Shown here: one piece after another, positions 1-11,615 of the stretch
Numbering within the stretch: the stretch's first letter is position 1
How the letters are laid out: each line of letters opens with the position of its first letter
NCBI GenBank assembly: GCA_028286395.1
Contig: JAQBRS010000001.1
Coordinates: 1-64,000, forward strand
Source: Candidatus Saccharimonadota bacterium
GTDB lineage: Bacteria > Patescibacteriota > Saccharimonadia > Saccharimonadales > Saccharimonadaceae
Reading direction: 5' to 3'
DNA: 64,000 bases
Translations under genes and position numbers: made by a program
Notes under the pieces: model-generated
Databases searched by the model: none
Seen by the model: the letters and a program-made list of their open reading frames with translations, nothing else
Told to the model about the DNA's origin: nothing

Positions 1-48
1 ATTTTCAAAACATATAGACTCAAACATAAACTTGACGTTTGAAACTAT

Positions 49-273
49 TCATATAAATACGAATAGCTTCTTGATTTGCACTACTAAATTGTCAAAGATC
101 TTTGTCTTTGTAATCAACTCCACGTTGGTACTTGGGCCAGCATAGTTTGCTTTTGAATGCACTTGTGCGACCAGACTCTGATAATCATACGCCATATCTG
201 TTAGCACGTCAATAATAAAATCGAACTTTGTTAACAGTAATAGGTGTTTAGCTAACTGTTGCGAAGTATACAA
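49..273 (-). CDS. Doubtful 74-codon ORF downstream of the DUF212 gene
   Basis: This open frame would start at a TTG inside the last codons of the DUF212 gene and run 74 codons toward the window edge. I see no clear Shine-Dalgarno sequence and recognise no domain. The C-terminus is lysine and hydrophobic rich. It may be a real small gene translated by coupling, or just an open frame. I list it because nothing else explains bases 49-247. Confidence 0.2.
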   Translation of the reverse strand: MYTSQQLAKHLLLLTKFDFIIDVLTDMAYDYQSLVAQVHSKANYAGPSTNVELITKTKIFDNLVVQIKKLFVFI

Positions 274-685
274 CTACCCCGATGACAAGCCCGACAATAA
301 TACCACCGATGATTTCACTAGGAGTATGTCCCTTTGCGACGTGAATCGGGGTCTTAGATGGACGCTTCAATTCTCGAATAAGTTCAACTAACGCTGTCCC
401 CTGTTCACCAGATGAACGACGGACCATGATAGCGTCATACATAACAACGGCAGCGAATAGGAGCGCCAGGCCAAAGACGGCAGAATTAACGCCGTCTCTG
501 AACCCGATCACTACCAACAATGAAACCACCGAAGCGCTGTGAGCGCTTGGCATACTCCCCGAAAGGTACAGTTGATTCAACGAGTGGAACTTCTTGCCCT
601 TAATGCTCGCGACAACGTACTTCAATCCTTGTGCGACTATCCATGAAATGACAGCAGCGAGGATGTAGGGAGATAAGAAATGCAT
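248..685 (-). CDS. Divergent PAP2 family (DUF212/YuiD-like) membrane protein
   Basis: A 145-residue integral membrane protein of the DUF212 family, distantly related to PAP2/vanadium haloperoxidase-type phosphatases. The family signature motifs are all visible: SGSMPSAHSA near residue 45, YDAIMVRRSSGEQ near 85-95, and GHTPSEIIGG near 120. Hydrophobic helices lie between them. The ATG overlaps the gyrA stop codon (TAATG on the minus strand), so translation is probably coupled to gyrA. The physiological substrate of the family is unsettled. A lipid phosphate or polyprenyl phosphate is possible, but that is inference. Confidence 0.85.
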   Translation of the reverse strand: MHFLSPYILAAVISWIVAQGLKYVVASIKGKKFHSLNQLYLSGSMPSAHSASVVSLLVVIGFRDGVNSAVFGLALLFAAVVMYDAIMVRRSSGEQGTALVELIRELKRPSKTPIHVAKGHTPSEIIGGIIVGLVIGVVVYFATVS

Positions 686-3249
686 TATGCAGTCTTCGTT
701 TCTTCTGCATCCTCTTCGTCTTCGACGACGGCTTGCTCAGGAACAAATCCGAATGACGAGACCTTGTCACCCTCAGCAGTTCGCATGATACGAACACCTT
801 GTGTCGTTCGTCCAAGAACTGGAACATCCTTTAGCCCAACACGGATCGCTTGTCCCTTGTTAGATATAAGGAGTATCTCGGCCGTGTCAGCTTCTAGTGA
901 GCGAACGGCGACGATTGGACCAGTCTTGGCGGTCACGATTGCGGCCTTGATACCGACACCGCCACGTTTATGCGATGGGAAGTTTGCTGCTTTCGTCACC
1001 TTACCGAAGCCTTGTTCGCTAATAACTAAGAGGTTACCTTCGTTATTTGCCACAATGTCCATACCGACAACGCTGTCGTTGGGGCGGAGGCGAACACCAC
1101 GAACACCGCGAGCAGATCGGCCCATTGGGCGAGCATCTGCTTCACCGAATCGGATCGCTTGTCCAGCAGATGTTGATATGATTACATCATTCTCACCTGT
1201 CGTTTTCTTAATCCAACGTAGTTCGTCACCATCATCAAGCTTGATCGCAATCAGTCCGTTTGTGCGGATATTTGCGTAATCCTTGAATGGTGTTTTCTTC
1301 ACGGTTCCCTTAATTGTCGCCATGAATAAGTAGCCGTCATCCTTCGAATCTTTCTCGTGTCGAATGATCGAAGTGATTTTTTCTTCTGGCTGAAGTGCAA
1401 GCAGGTTTACTGCCGCAACACCCTTCGCCGCCAGAGATGCAGCTGGTACTTCGTAGGCTTTTAAGCGGAAGATACGTCCCTTGTTCGTGAAGAACAATAG
1501 ATAGTCGTGGGTGCTGGCTGGGATGAGTTGGTCAATGACGTCCTCTTCTTTTGTGGTCATACCACGTTTGCCTTTACCGCCACGATTTTGGCGTCGGTAT
1601 TCACTGACCAAAGTACGCTTAATATAATTCTCTGTTGTAAGTAATATAACAGAATCTTCTTCAGGAATGAGTTCCTCGTCGCTAAACTTACCGAGTTCGT
1701 TTGGCATAATCTTTGAACGTCGATCATCACCAAAGCGCTCTTTAGATTCAAGTAACTCTTCTTTAATGATGCGAAGAATCTCTTGTTCATCGCCCAGGAT
1801 TCGTTCGAGTTCCGTGATTAGCTTCAACAATTCGGCAAGTTCTTGTTCAATCTTGTCACGCTCCAAACCGGTCAATCGACGGAGTTGCATGGCAAGAATT
1901 GCCTGTGCCTGGATCTCGGAAAGCTTGAACTTTTCTTGCAATCCGGTCTGCGCTTCTTCTGCTGTCTTGCTGGCACGAATCAACTTGATGACTTCATCAA
2001 TATGATCGAGTGCAATTTTGTAGCCTTCCAAAATATGAGCACGAGCCTTGGCGGCCTTCAACTCAAATTCCGTACGACGACGAATGACGACTTGGCGGTG
2101 CTTTATGAACTCACGAAGGATGTCCTGAAGGCCAAGAATGCGTGGTTGGATGCCATCAACAAGCGCAAGCATGTTGTAATGAAAACTCGTTTGGAGTGCC
2201 GTCATCTTGAATAATTGGTTCAAAATCTTCTTTGGATATGAGTCCTTACGAAGCTCAACGACAACACGGACTGCGCCACGTGCACTTTCATCACGAAGAT
2301 CGCTAATAACGATCTTCTTATCCTTGTGGAGCTCAGCAATTTTCTCAATAAGCGTTGCTTTATTTACACCATAAGGCATCTCCGTCACCACGATTTGACT
2401 ACGTCCTTTTTTGGTTTCTTCGATCGCGGTCACGGCACGAATTACAACACTTCCACGTCCAGTTTGGTACGCTTGGCGCATTGGCGCGCCGCCATAAACG
2501 ATGCCTCCGGTTGGGAAATCTGGACCCTTCACGTGTTGCATTAAGTCCTCAACAGTTGCTGCTGGATTGTCGATTAATTCGATGGTTGCATCAACTAACT
2601 CGCCCAAGTTGTGTGGCGGAATGTTTGTTGCCATACCAACGGCGATACCAACTTGTCCGTTAAGGAGCAAGTTCGGCAAACGTGCAGGCAGTACTGACGG
2701 TTCTTGTTCAGAGCCATCATAGTTATCGCGGAAATCAACGGTATCCTTATCGAGGTCTTCCAATAGTTCGTTACCCGCGCGACCCAATCGAGCCTCGGTG
2801 TAACGGTTTGCAGCTGGTGGATCTCCGTCCATTGACCCGAAGTTACCCTGTCCATTGACCAATGGATAGCGCATCACCCAGTCTTGAGCAAGACGAACCA
2901 TCGCCATATAGATAGATGAGTCACCGTGCGGGTGATACTTACCCATCACGTCTCCGATGATACGGGCACTTTTAAGGAAACGACCGGTTGGACGGAGGTT
3001 CTGCTCGCCCATTGAGTACAAAATGCGACGGTGTACGGGTTTCAGTCCGTCACGAACGTCAGGCAAAGCACGATCGACGATCACGCTCATTGAGTAACGT
3101 AGGAAGCTGTCTTCCATGACGTTCTCGACAGAGAGGTTCTCAACGATACGAGAGTGTGTTTGTGGCACAGCGATTACTTCTCCATCAGGAGTGACAGGAG
3201 CGTTCTCTTCTGCTGCATTTGCTGAATCAAAAATCTGTTCGTCGTCCAT
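685..3249 (-). CDS. gyrA: DNA gyrase subunit A
   Basis: An 854-residue GyrA, the breakage-reunion subunit of the GyrA2GyrB2 type II topoisomerase that introduces negative supercoils. The conserved [20 protein letters not shown] segment sits at about residues 52-71. The catalytic tyrosine is Tyr150 in [11 protein letters not shown] GyrA-box-like QNRGGKG motif precedes the beta-pinwheel C-terminal domain, which favours gyrase over ParC. The quinolone region reads HGDSSIYM: the serine equivalent to E. coli Ser83 is kept (Ser111), but the Asp87 position is Met115. The ATG follows the gyrB stop by one base, so gyrB-gyrA form an operon. The N-terminus carries an acidic extension of about 40 residues. 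Confidence 0.97.
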   Translation of the reverse strand: MDDEQIFDSANAAEENAPVTPDGEVIAVPQTHSRIVENLSVENVMEDSFLRYSMSVIVDRALPDVRDGLKPVHRRILYSMGEQNLRPTGRFLKSARIIGDVMGKYHPHGDSSIYMAMVRLAQDWVMRYPLVNGQGNFGSMDGDPPAANRYTEARLGRAGNELLEDLDKDTVDFRDNYDGSEQEPSVLPARLPNLLLNGQVGIAVGMATNIPPHNLGELVDATIELIDNPAATVEDLMQHVKGPDFPTGGIVYGGAPMRQAYQTGRGSVVIRAVTAIEETKKGRSQIVVTEMPYGVNKATLIEKIAELHKDKKIVISDLRDESARGAVRVVVELRKDSYPKKILNQLFKMTALQTSFHYNMLALVDGIQPRILGLQDILREFIKHRQVVIRRRTEFELKAAKARAHILEGYKIALDHIDEVIKLIRASKTAEEAQTGLQEKFKLSEIQAQAILAMQLRRLTGLERDKIEQELAELLKLITELERILGDEQEILRIIKEELLESKERFGDDRRSKIMPNELGKFSDEELIPEEDSVILLTTENYIKRTLVSEYRRQNRGGKGKRGMTTKEEDVIDQLIPASTHDYLLFFTNKGRIFRLKAYEVPAASLAAKGVAAVNLLALQPEEKITSIIRHEKDSKDDGYLFMATIKGTVKKTPFKDYANIRTNGLIAIKLDDGDELRWIKKTTGENDVIISTSAGQAIRFGEADARPMGRSARGVRGVRLRPNDSVVGMDIVANNEGNLLVISEQGFGKVTKAANFPSHKRGGVGIKAAIVTAKTGPIVAVRSLEADTAEILLISNKGQAIRVGLKDVPVLGRTTQGVRIMRTAEGDKVSSFGFVPEQAVVEDEEDAEETKTA

Positions 3250-3250
3250 A

Positions 3251-5329
<2,079 letters not shown>

Positions 5330-5337
5330 CTACAACT

Positions 5338-5366
5338 ATTATACCCGAAAAGACGTGTTCACTCAA
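5338..5366 (-). promoter_or_regulatory. gyrB promoter
   Basis: On the minus strand TTGAGT (5361-5366) and TATAAT (5338-5343) are separated by 17 bases. Transcription would start near 5331 and give a leader of about 100 nt before the gyrB GTG. Confidence 0.8.
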
Positions 5367-5479
5367 GTCCCTTGCATTATTATGTACGGGGGTATTGCAC
5401 TGAACACAATAGTTATGCTAATCTAGCCATAAGAGGTAATCTCTACTATCAACAAGAGACAAAACAAAAAGAGCAAAAC

Positions 5480-6697
5480 ATGTTTAGAAAAATAGTATCG
5501 AATCTGTCTTTCAGCCCCGCACTCGTCGGGCAACTTGGGTTTTACGCGAGACGTTTAAAGAAAGAGCAGACCACTCGCCGACTCGGTCTTGTCTTTGTCG
5601 CACTCGCGCTCGTGGTGCAATGTGTCGCTGTTTTTCAACCACCTGAGTCCGCAAACGCGGCGAGCTCTAACGACCTTGTTTCTGGCGGACTTGGGCTTGG
5701 ATCGAATCGTTCGATCAATCACTTCCTCGCACCATATGATGCGAACACGAACCACCTTAAAGATATTATGAATTACATGGGAATTTCTCGCGCCGATATC
5801 CAGAACACGCAGTACAGCTCGTTCATCACAGGAAGCACGAAACGATCATGGGGACATAACCCAATTCACACGACCTCATCTCGTGAACTCCCTACCACCA
5901 TCACTAACCCAGACGGTACAGGAAACATCACCACCATCTATAGCCGTCCGCTTGAGCTCTCGAACGGACCAAATGCGCGCATCTACGCATATATAGGACA
6001 TTCGCCTCGCGTTGGTTGGTTCGCCTTGATGCAGGCTTGTGGTAACTTGGTCACGGACATTATCCCGCCACCAATTACGCCTCCGCCACCAACTCCACCG
6101 AAACCTGCAAACATTGTCGCTTCAAAGACAGCAACGAACGTGACACAAGGTAATGTTACCGCAAGTACCGTTGCCGCTAAGGAAAGTGACAAGATCACCT
6201 ATACATTGAACCTCGAAAACACTGGTGGCTCAGCAAAAGTCACTAAGATCGAGGACAACCTCACTGATACGCTTGAGTACTCAACACTGATCGATAATGG
6301 CGGAGGGACGTTCAATGATACGACCAAGACCTTGTCCTGGCCGGATGTGAATCTGGCGCCGGGCGAAAAGCAGTCACGCACCTTTGCTATCCAGATGCTC
6401 TCGACCATTCCGTCGACACCTGTCGGGCAAAGCGATCCAGAATCATACAACTGCATTATGAATAACGTCTTCACGAGTGGCGGGAGCCCGAGCGTCGGCG
6501 TCACCATTCCTGTCACCTGTGCACCTCCAAAAGTGATTGAACAAGTCACTACCGAGTTGCCACACACAGGACCAACTGAGAATATGATCTTTGCCGGCAT
6601 TGTCCTTGCTGTGGTTACCTACTTCTTCCTGCGATCGAAACAACTTGGTACAGAAGTAAGATTGATTCGTCGCGATCTAAATAGTGGAACGATCTAA
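5480..6697 (+). CDS. LPxTG-type surface protein with DUF11-like domain
   Basis: A secreted, cell-wall-anchored protein of about 405 residues. I prefer the ATG at 5480 over the longer ORF start: from there it reads MFRKIVSNLS, then a basic stretch and a hydrophobic segment (LGLVFVALALVVQCVAV) ending before ANAAS, a good signal peptide. A proline-rich linker (PPPITPPPPTPPKP) leads into a beta-sandwich resembling DUF11 repeats (TYTLNLENTGGSAKV). The C-terminus has LPHTG, a hydrophobic helix and a basic tail, the classic sortase sorting signal. No sortase gene lies in the window. It probably shares an mRNA with the next gene, 8 bases downstream. Confidence 0.8.
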   Translation: MFRKIVSNLSFSPALVGQLGFYARRLKKEQTTRRLGLVFVALALVVQCVAVFQPPESANAASSNDLVSGGLGLGSNRSINHFLAPYDANTNHLKDIMNYMGISRADIQNTQYSSFITGSTKRSWGHNPIHTTSSRELPTTITNPDGTGNITTIYSRPLELSNGPNARIYAYIGHSPRVGWFALMQACGNLVTDIIPPPITPPPPTPPKPANIVASKTATNVTQGNVTASTVAAKESDKITYTLNLENTGGSAKVTKIEDNLTDTLEYSTLIDNGGGTFNDTTKTLSWPDVNLAPGEKQSRTFAIQMLSTIPSTPVGQSDPESYNCIMNNVFTSGGSPSVGVTIPVTCAPPKVIEQVTTELPHTGPTENMIFAGIVLAVVTYFFLRSKQLGTEVRLIRRDLNSGTI

Positions 6698-6705
6698 GGA
6701 ATTAT

Positions 6706-7281
6706 ATGAGTACATCCGAACAACAACCGCAAAACCCCGAAAATAGCGTCGAAACGCCAAAGGTTTCTGCTGAGCAATACGAATCTCTCGATCAAAAGAT
6801 TGAGAAGAACGTTGAACATGTAGAAAGCGGCGAGAAAGCAGCTGAAAAAGCCCGCGTCGAAGCACTTGAAACTGCCATTAGCGTTGAAAAAGGCGGTGCC
6901 GAGAAGAAAGGACCCAAAGAAGGCCCTACTACTCCTCGTCGTCGCGGTGGTATCAGCAAGAAAGAGAAAACAGCCAGCTTTAAAAAGCACATGAAGAACG
7001 TGCAAGCAGAAATGCCTGCGCCGCAGCGAGCATTCAGCAAGCTCATCCACTCACCTGTCGTTGAAAAGACGAGTGAGTTAGTGGGATCAACAGTTGCACG
7101 GCCAAACGCCATTCTTTCTGGTGCTGTCGTCGCATTCTTCCTTGTCCTTGCTGTCTACATCGTGGCAAAGAACCTCGGTTACGTCCTCTCAGGATTCGAA
7201 ACCATCGGTGCCTTTATCATCGGTTGGGTACTCGGTATCCTCTACGATTACTTCCGTGTCCTTGTTACTGGCAAGAAGTAA
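6706..7281 (+). CDS. Membrane protein with charged N-terminal region, unknown function
   Basis: A 191-residue protein I do not recognise. The first 115 residues are highly charged (Glu/Lys/Ala rich, with a likely coiled coil at residues 25-60) and contain a basic PRRRGG patch. The C-terminal third has two hydrophobic helices (AILSGAVVAFFLVLAVYIVA and FETIGAFIIGWVLGILYDYF). It begins 8 bases after the LPxTG surface protein and ends before a strong bidirectional terminator, so the two likely form an operon. A role in handling or anchoring the surface protein is only a guess. Confidence 0.75.
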   Translation: MSTSEQQPQNPENSVETPKVSAEQYESLDQKIEKNVEHVESGEKAAEKARVEALETAISVEKGGAEKKGPKEGPTTPRRRGGISKKEKTASFKKHMKNVQAEMPAPQRAFSKLIHSPVVEKTSELVGSTVARPNAILSGAVVAFFLVLAVYIVAKNLGYVLSGFETIGAFIIGWVLGILYDYFRVLVTGKK

Positions 7282-7324
7282 GCTCGACAGCTCACTTCAA
7301 AGCTCGTTAATAGCGAGAAAATAA

Positions 7325-7413
7325 GTTCGGGACCTCTATTTCAAAAGCCCTTGATGTTGACGCTACGCTTCAACGCTTGTAAGTCTTTTTAAACAGAGGT
7401 CCCGAACATATTT
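7325..7413. terminator. Large bidirectional terminator-like inverted repeat
   Basis: A perfect 13-bp inverted repeat (GTTCGGGACCTCT at 7325-7337, AGAGGTCCCGAAC at 7395-7407) lies between convergent genes. The 57-base loop itself contains pairable segments (GTTGACGCTACGCTTCAAC). A T run follows on the plus strand and a weaker one on the minus strand. It can act as a terminator for both sides, though the loop is unusually large. Confidence 0.7.
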
Positions 7414-7419
7414 TTTGCG

Positions 7420-10299
7420 TTAACGAAGTTTGACGTGGACTTCATCGTCGGAGTTTTGGCTCGGATCACGGATGTGAAGTTTGTTGATTTCTACTGGTGA
7501 TTCCGCTGGTTTCACAACGACTTCAGCTTCTTTCGGTGGTGCTGGCTTTGGCATTTCGACAGGAGCAACAGGCCCCTGTTCAACGACAGGTTGCGGAACT
7601 GGCGCTTGCGGTTGAGACGCAGGCGTACCAGCGGTTGGACCGAAGGCAGGGTTCGGCGCTGGCTGTCCTGGAGTTGCCGTAGGTTTTGTGGCAATTTGCT
7701 GACGTTTGGCTAACCACTCATCAAGGAATGACGATCCGCCAGTTGTAGCGGGTGGACCACCAGCTGGACGAGATGCCGCAGGCGTACTTCCGCTATTTTG
7801 AAGCGCTGCCATGCGTGCTTCTTGGGCTTGTTTCAGCTGATCCATCTTAGCCTTTCGAGCCGTATCACCCGCACCAAGCCGAGCAAAGATATCACGCTCT
7901 ACTTCTGCCCTAGGACGGCCGTATTTGGCCGCAGACAGCTTCTTTAATGCATCACGAAGTTGCGGGCTGCTTGTCCCCATTGATGGCACCAGTGACATGC
8001 TAAAGGCCGATGACGGCACATTATTAATCATGACTGATGTAATAGTCTTGAAATTTGGCAGCTTGGTCAAATCCTCTGCATCAAAGGTTGGTGCAAACTT
8101 CTTTTGAAGAATCTCCGCATCGGTAATACCAATACGTCCTGCAACTACTGTCCCAATGTTACCAATGATCGCTTCACGAATTTTATCGGTCAGCTGCGTC
8201 ATGAACTGGTTAGCTAACACCAAGCTGAGGCGGTACTTACGCGCTTCAGATAGGATGCTTTCAAAGCTGTCGGTTGCAAAGTTCTGGAACTCGTCGACAT
8301 ATAAGGTAAAGTCGATACGCTCAGCCTCGGGAATATCAGCACGTCCCATGGCAGCTGCCTGGAATTTCATCACGAACATCATACCAAGCAATTGCGAGTT
8401 CAACTCCCCTGTTCGTCCCTTTGAAAGGTTCACGAGCAGGATCTTTTTGTTATCCATGATTTCGCGAAGGTCGAAACCACTCTTGGTCTGACCGATAATA
8501 TTACGCATCATTTCGTTACCAAGGAAGGCACCGAACTTACTGGCGAACCACCCGAGCATTTCACCCTTAGCGGACTCGCTTGTCTGTGCCATTTCTTTGT
8601 TCCAAAAGTCGAGGACCATGCGGTTTTGGACAAACTTAATCTTTTCATCAGCAAATGCTTGATCAATGAACACCTGTTGGACATCAAGGAATGATGATCC
8701 ACCTGGGTCGCTCATCACCGTTAAGGCGGCATTACGGAACCATGACTCAAATCGTGGACCGACAATACCAGTGTGGCCTGGGTCATATAACTTATACAGC
8801 ATCGCGATTGACTCTTGAATCAAGAAGTCTTGTTGGTCAGGGTTATCAAACTCAAACAAGTTAAGCCCAATCGGCATTTCCATGTCGCCAGGGCTAAAGT
8901 AGATAACATCTTCGACACGTTCTTTCGGCACCATGCCCAAGAGAGTTTCAGCCGTGTCGCCGTGTGGGTCGATAAAGGCAAAGCCCTTGCCATCCATCAT
9001 GTCCTGGAATGCGAGGTTTTCGAGCGTAACCGACTTACCCGTACCGGTTTGTCCAATAATGTAAGCGTGACGACGACGGTCATTAGTACTGAGGCGAATT
9101 GGTTTCTTGACGCCACGGAACTCGTTTGTTCCCAGAAGGAAGCCTTCGTCCATGATTTGGGTTGGCCCATCAACTTGTTTGTCCATCTGACGAGTCACCT
9201 GTGAGGTCGGAATTGAGCCTTGGTCCGGCAAGTGGAAGATTGATGCTAACTCAACAGTATTCAGGATATTCTGATTCACTTCTTGTGGAAAGAAGCGGAA
9301 GATGTAGGCAGTGACGAACTCTTCAATATCTTTACTGACCGTAAACTTAAAGCCGTTGTTAGAAGTTGAGTCGAACAATGAAAAAGCAGATACGACGCTA
9401 TTCAGCATCGCCTGCGATTTTCCGGCTGTATTAGATGACGCGACCACACGGATCAGCGTTTCGTACCCCGGATAGCGGGTTTTGTCTTCGATAGCTTCAA
9501 CTTCAGCTTGTTCAAGTGAGCTAAGCTGTTTGTCTTCAGGTTTCGCTTCTTTGCTTTCAGGTGGTTTCCATAGCGCTTCCATAATGCCGGCAGCGTTAAT
9601 ACCTGCGAAGCCTTTTTTGACGCCCTTATTCTTTTTGATATTCTCGGCAACGTTGACGGCGCTTCGATTCCAGCCAGTAAATGCTGGACGAATCAAGATC
9701 TGGATGCCGATACCGTCTTCACGACTGGCCGCAGATAGTGCGTTCAGCATTGCGCGGGCTGCATCGCGTTTTGATTCTTGGTAGGTTGCGATTGGATGTG
9801 CGTAGTTTTTCTTTAATGTAAACTCGCCACCGATCGTCCCACTCATCCTGCCCGCTGGGTTAAAGATGTTGCGTTCAGATACTTCCTCTAGCCGAGCTGA
9901 GGGATAGGCCGCCGCGACTGCCTGCGTAATGACGTCGACCATAATGATTGGCGCAACGACATAGTAGTGAACGAGGCCTTCGTGCGCGACAACTTCAAAT
10001 GAAACGTGGCGCTGTCCGTAGATACGGCTTTTGAAGCCTTTGGTCGCCGTGCTAGCAATAATGTTATACATGACCTGTGCTTGTGACAGGACTTCTTCAG
10101 TGATGTCGCGTTCATCACGGCCGTTGTTCTCAAGGTCGTCACCCGCTGGTGGAATGTGGATATAGAGAGGGACCATCTTGAGGCCACGTTCGTAGTTCTT
10201 GGCTTCACGAAGAATCTTACGGTACTGGGCAAAAGCAAAGTAAAGAACGCCGGCAATAACGGCAAGGATTACCAATGTGGTAACGATGAACCCTAACAC
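7420..10299 (-). CDS. VirD4/TraG-like conjugation-type ATPase with N-terminal membrane anchor
   Basis: A 959-residue protein of the type widespread in CPR genomes, related to type IV secretion coupling or HerA/VirB4-type ATPases. One N-terminal transmembrane helix (residues 3-25) is followed by an uncharacterised domain of about 370 residues. The P-loop ATPase has Walker A GQTGTGKSVTLE (near 420), HGDTAETL, and Walker B TLYVDEFQNF. The last 150 residues are Pro/Ala/Gln rich and probably disordered. The stop is close to a bidirectional terminator. It follows two small genes that probably share its operon. No relaxase, pilin or other T4SS gene is present, so transport of DNA or protein is inference. 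Confidence 0.85.
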   Translation of the reverse strand: MLGFIVTTLVILAVIAGVLYFAFAQYRKILREAKNYERGLKMVPLYIHIPPAGDDLENNGRDERDITEEVLSQAQVMYNIIASTATKGFKSRIYGQRHVSFEVVAHEGLVHYYVVAPIIMVDVITQAVAAAYPSARLEEVSERNIFNPAGRMSGTIGGEFTLKKNYAHPIATYQESKRDAARAMLNALSAASREDGIGIQILIRPAFTGWNRSAVNVAENIKKNKGVKKGFAGINAAGIMEALWKPPESKEAKPEDKQLSSLEQAEVEAIEDKTRYPGYETLIRVVASSNTAGKSQAMLNSVVSAFSLFDSTSNNGFKFTVSKDIEEFVTAYIFRFFPQEVNQNILNTVELASIFHLPDQGSIPTSQVTRQMDKQVDGPTQIMDEGFLLGTNEFRGVKKPIRLSTNDRRRHAYIIGQTGTGKSVTLENLAFQDMMDGKGFAFIDPHGDTAETLLGMVPKERVEDVIYFSPGDMEMPIGLNLFEFDNPDQQDFLIQESIAMLYKLYDPGHTGIVGPRFESWFRNAALTVMSDPGGSSFLDVQQVFIDQAFADEKIKFVQNRMVLDFWNKEMAQTSESAKGEMLGWFASKFGAFLGNEMMRNIIGQTKSGFDLREIMDNKKILLVNLSKGRTGELNSQLLGMMFVMKFQAAAMGRADIPEAERIDFTLYVDEFQNFATDSFESILSEARKYRLSLVLANQFMTQLTDKIREAIIGNIGTVVAGRIGITDAEILQKKFAPTFDAEDLTKLPNFKTITSVMINNVPSSAFSMSLVPSMGTSSPQLRDALKKLSAAKYGRPRAEVERDIFARLGAGDTARKAKMDQLKQAQEARMAALQNSGSTPAASRPAGGPPATTGGSSFLDEWLAKRQQIATKPTATPGQPAPNPAFGPTAGTPASQPQAPVPQPVVEQGPVAPVEMPKPAPPKEAEVVVKPAESPVEINKLHIRDPSQNSDDEVHVKLR

Positions 10300-10336
10300 C
10301 TTTCTATTCTCCTCCCGTCTTCCCTCTCACTGCTAG

Positions 10337-10756
10337 CTATTCACTAGCGCCGAGATCCTTATTGTATCGCTTCTTTAGATAATCTCGTTGTAACTCGTTC
10401 ACCTTGTTGGTTCTTTCGAACGGATCGTCCTTGGTCCCCTGAATGATCTTTTTGGCTTTGTCGACCCACTCCTTCTCGATCACGTCCTCGTCGGCAGCGA
10501 CCGCAGGACTATCTGTCACCGCCGATTGCGTTACTTGGACCAGTGGTACCGGTGGTGCAGGTGGCATCGTCGGCATACCTGAGGCGGCAGCATCGGCTGC
10601 GGCGACGCTCACCTCGGCAGCTTGCTCGAAGCGTTCTTGGCCAGTTTCTAACCCTCCTTCAGGGGTGGGCAGCACGGGAACACGTTCTCCCCCCGGAGTA
10701 ACGTTTGTTGGTGCTAGTTCAGGCCCACTCGGGACCCTGGGAGTTTCGGGCTGCAT
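10337..10756 (-). CDS. Small Pro/Ala-rich protein of unknown function, leaderless start
   Basis: About 139 residues. The first 90 are low-complexity (Pro, Ala, Thr, Val, Gly), and the last 45 form a charged, probably helical segment (EKEWVDKAKKIIQGTKDDPF, then an LQRDYLKKRYNKDL motif). The ORF track start at 10765 cannot be used, because that ATG is part of a TATAAT -10 element (10764-10769). The next in-frame ATG at 10756 lies 7 bases downstream of the -10, so I predict a leaderless mRNA starting MQPETPRV. It precedes the VirD4-like ATPase gene by 37 bases and may be its partner. No function is recognised. Confidence 0.7.
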   Translation of the reverse strand: MQPETPRVPSGPELAPTNVTPGGERVPVLPTPEGGLETGQERFEQAAEVSVAAADAAASGMPTMPPAPPVPLVQVTQSAVTDSPAVAADEDVIEKEWVDKAKKIIQGTKDDPFERTNKVNELQRDYLKKRYNKDLGASE

Positions 10757-10763
10757 ATCTGTC

Positions 10764-10772
10764 ATTATAGCA
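10764..10772 (-). promoter_or_regulatory. Extended -10 promoter for a leaderless transcript
   Basis: The minus strand reads TGC TATAAT GACAGAT ATG, with -10 at 10764-10769. The spacing puts +1 at or next to the ATG at 10756. The same arrangement recurs in front of about ten other genes in the window. Confidence 0.7.
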
Positions 10773-10822
10773 TAACGACCATGGTCAGAATATGAAAATA
10801 ACAGCGGTATTTTTAAGAACTT

Positions 10823-11209
10823 TTAATAAATTCTTTTCGTGATGTAGACGCAGCCGATCACCTCAAAAAGGACCACCAATAGGAACTCGTAAATCCCTAC
10901 CGACCCTACCGACTGCAACCCCACCAGCATGACTGGCGCGGCAGCCAACACCGTTGAGTAGTAGTAGGCGCGGCGAAACGACATCACCTGCATCGGGCGA
11001 CGCATCGTAAAGCCAGCTGAGGCATAGACGATAATGCGACTAATCCCATACAAAAAAAAGCTTATCAAACCGAGTGAGGTCAGATAAGCCGAGATAAATA
11101 TCAACAGGAGCCCGAAAGGGCCCGCTGATGCTGGAGTCGTGGTCATCAGCATCAGTGAGAGCAAGCAGAGGCTCACCAGGGTAATAATTGCGATCACTCT
11201 TTGTAACAT
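10823..11209 (-). CDS. Four-helix membrane protein, unknown function
   Basis: A 128-residue very hydrophobic protein with about four transmembrane helices, the first possibly a signal peptide (ends near TTPASAG). There are no enzymatic motifs. It lies upstream of the small Pro/Ala protein and the VirD4-like ATPase on the same strand, and a membrane role alongside the ATPase is possible but unproven. A -10-like TATATA or TATAGT lies 9-11 bases before the ATG, so its 5' leader is probably very short. Confidence 0.65.
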   Translation of the reverse strand: MLQRVIAIITLVSLCLLSLMLMTTTPASAGPFGLLLIFISAYLTSLGLISFFLYGISRIIVYASAGFTMRRPMQVMSFRRAYYYSTVLAAAPVMLVGLQSVGSVGIYEFLLVVLFEVIGCVYITKRIY

Positions 11210-11253
11210 AATAGATTCACTATATACGAAACATAAGAGTTATAAAACAGGGT

Positions 11254-11348
11254 GTCCGAGCGATACACCTAATGTTCAAGGTTGCAGCAAACGCCGCAGT
11301 AAATAATAAAAGGGCGTGTGAACGAAGAACAGTGTATCGCTATCGGAC
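11254..11348. repeat. Imperfect long inverted repeat enclosing nested stems
   Basis: GTCCGAGCGATACAC at the left pairs with GTGTATCGCTATCGGAC at the right, interrupted by one small bulge. Inside are GTTCA/TGAAC and ACGCC/GGCGT, so the whole element can form a branched structure. Confidence 0.6.
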
Positions 11349-11405
11349 TAATCTGACCGCTCCCGAATATCGGGGGCAACCGTGTGCTCGTTCGACCGTG
11401 TTCCA

Positions 11406-11469
11406 CGAGACGTCTTGAGTCAGCGCTGCTTCTCTTCATAGGAGAAACAAGGTTTTACAAGACGTCTCG
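11406..11469. repeat. Perfect 12-bp inverted repeat with inner hairpin
   Basis: CGAGACGTCTTG (11406-11417) and CAAGACGTCTCG (11458-11469) are perfect complements. The 40-base loop holds a second stem, TTCTC/GAGAA. Confidence 0.7.
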
Positions 11470-11573
11470 GTACTTACTATCGAAACACCTTTCGGCGGAG
11501 CATCGGCAACGCGAACATGTAATATCAGACTCAAAGTGTGTACAAATCAATAAAGATACGTACGAAGGTGCAA

Positions 11574-11615
11574 GCCATAGCTGCAGAAAAGGAGAACTAA
11601 ACTGCGGCATCTGGC
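11574..11615. repeat. Two-part stem-loop
   Basis: GCCA and GCTGCAG on the left pair with CTGCGGC and TGGC on the right, separated by a short internal loop. The terminal loop is a purine-rich stretch (AAAAGGAGAACTAAA). Confidence 0.55.

Noticed and set aside
680-2663. Plus-strand and alternate-frame ORFs inside gyrA
   Set aside because: They are shadows of a fully conserved gyrA frame.
11420-11452. GAAGCAGC-containing hairpin on the minus strand as SRP RNA domain IV
   Set aside because: The conserved GGNNCGGAAGG side of the domain and its internal loop are missing.
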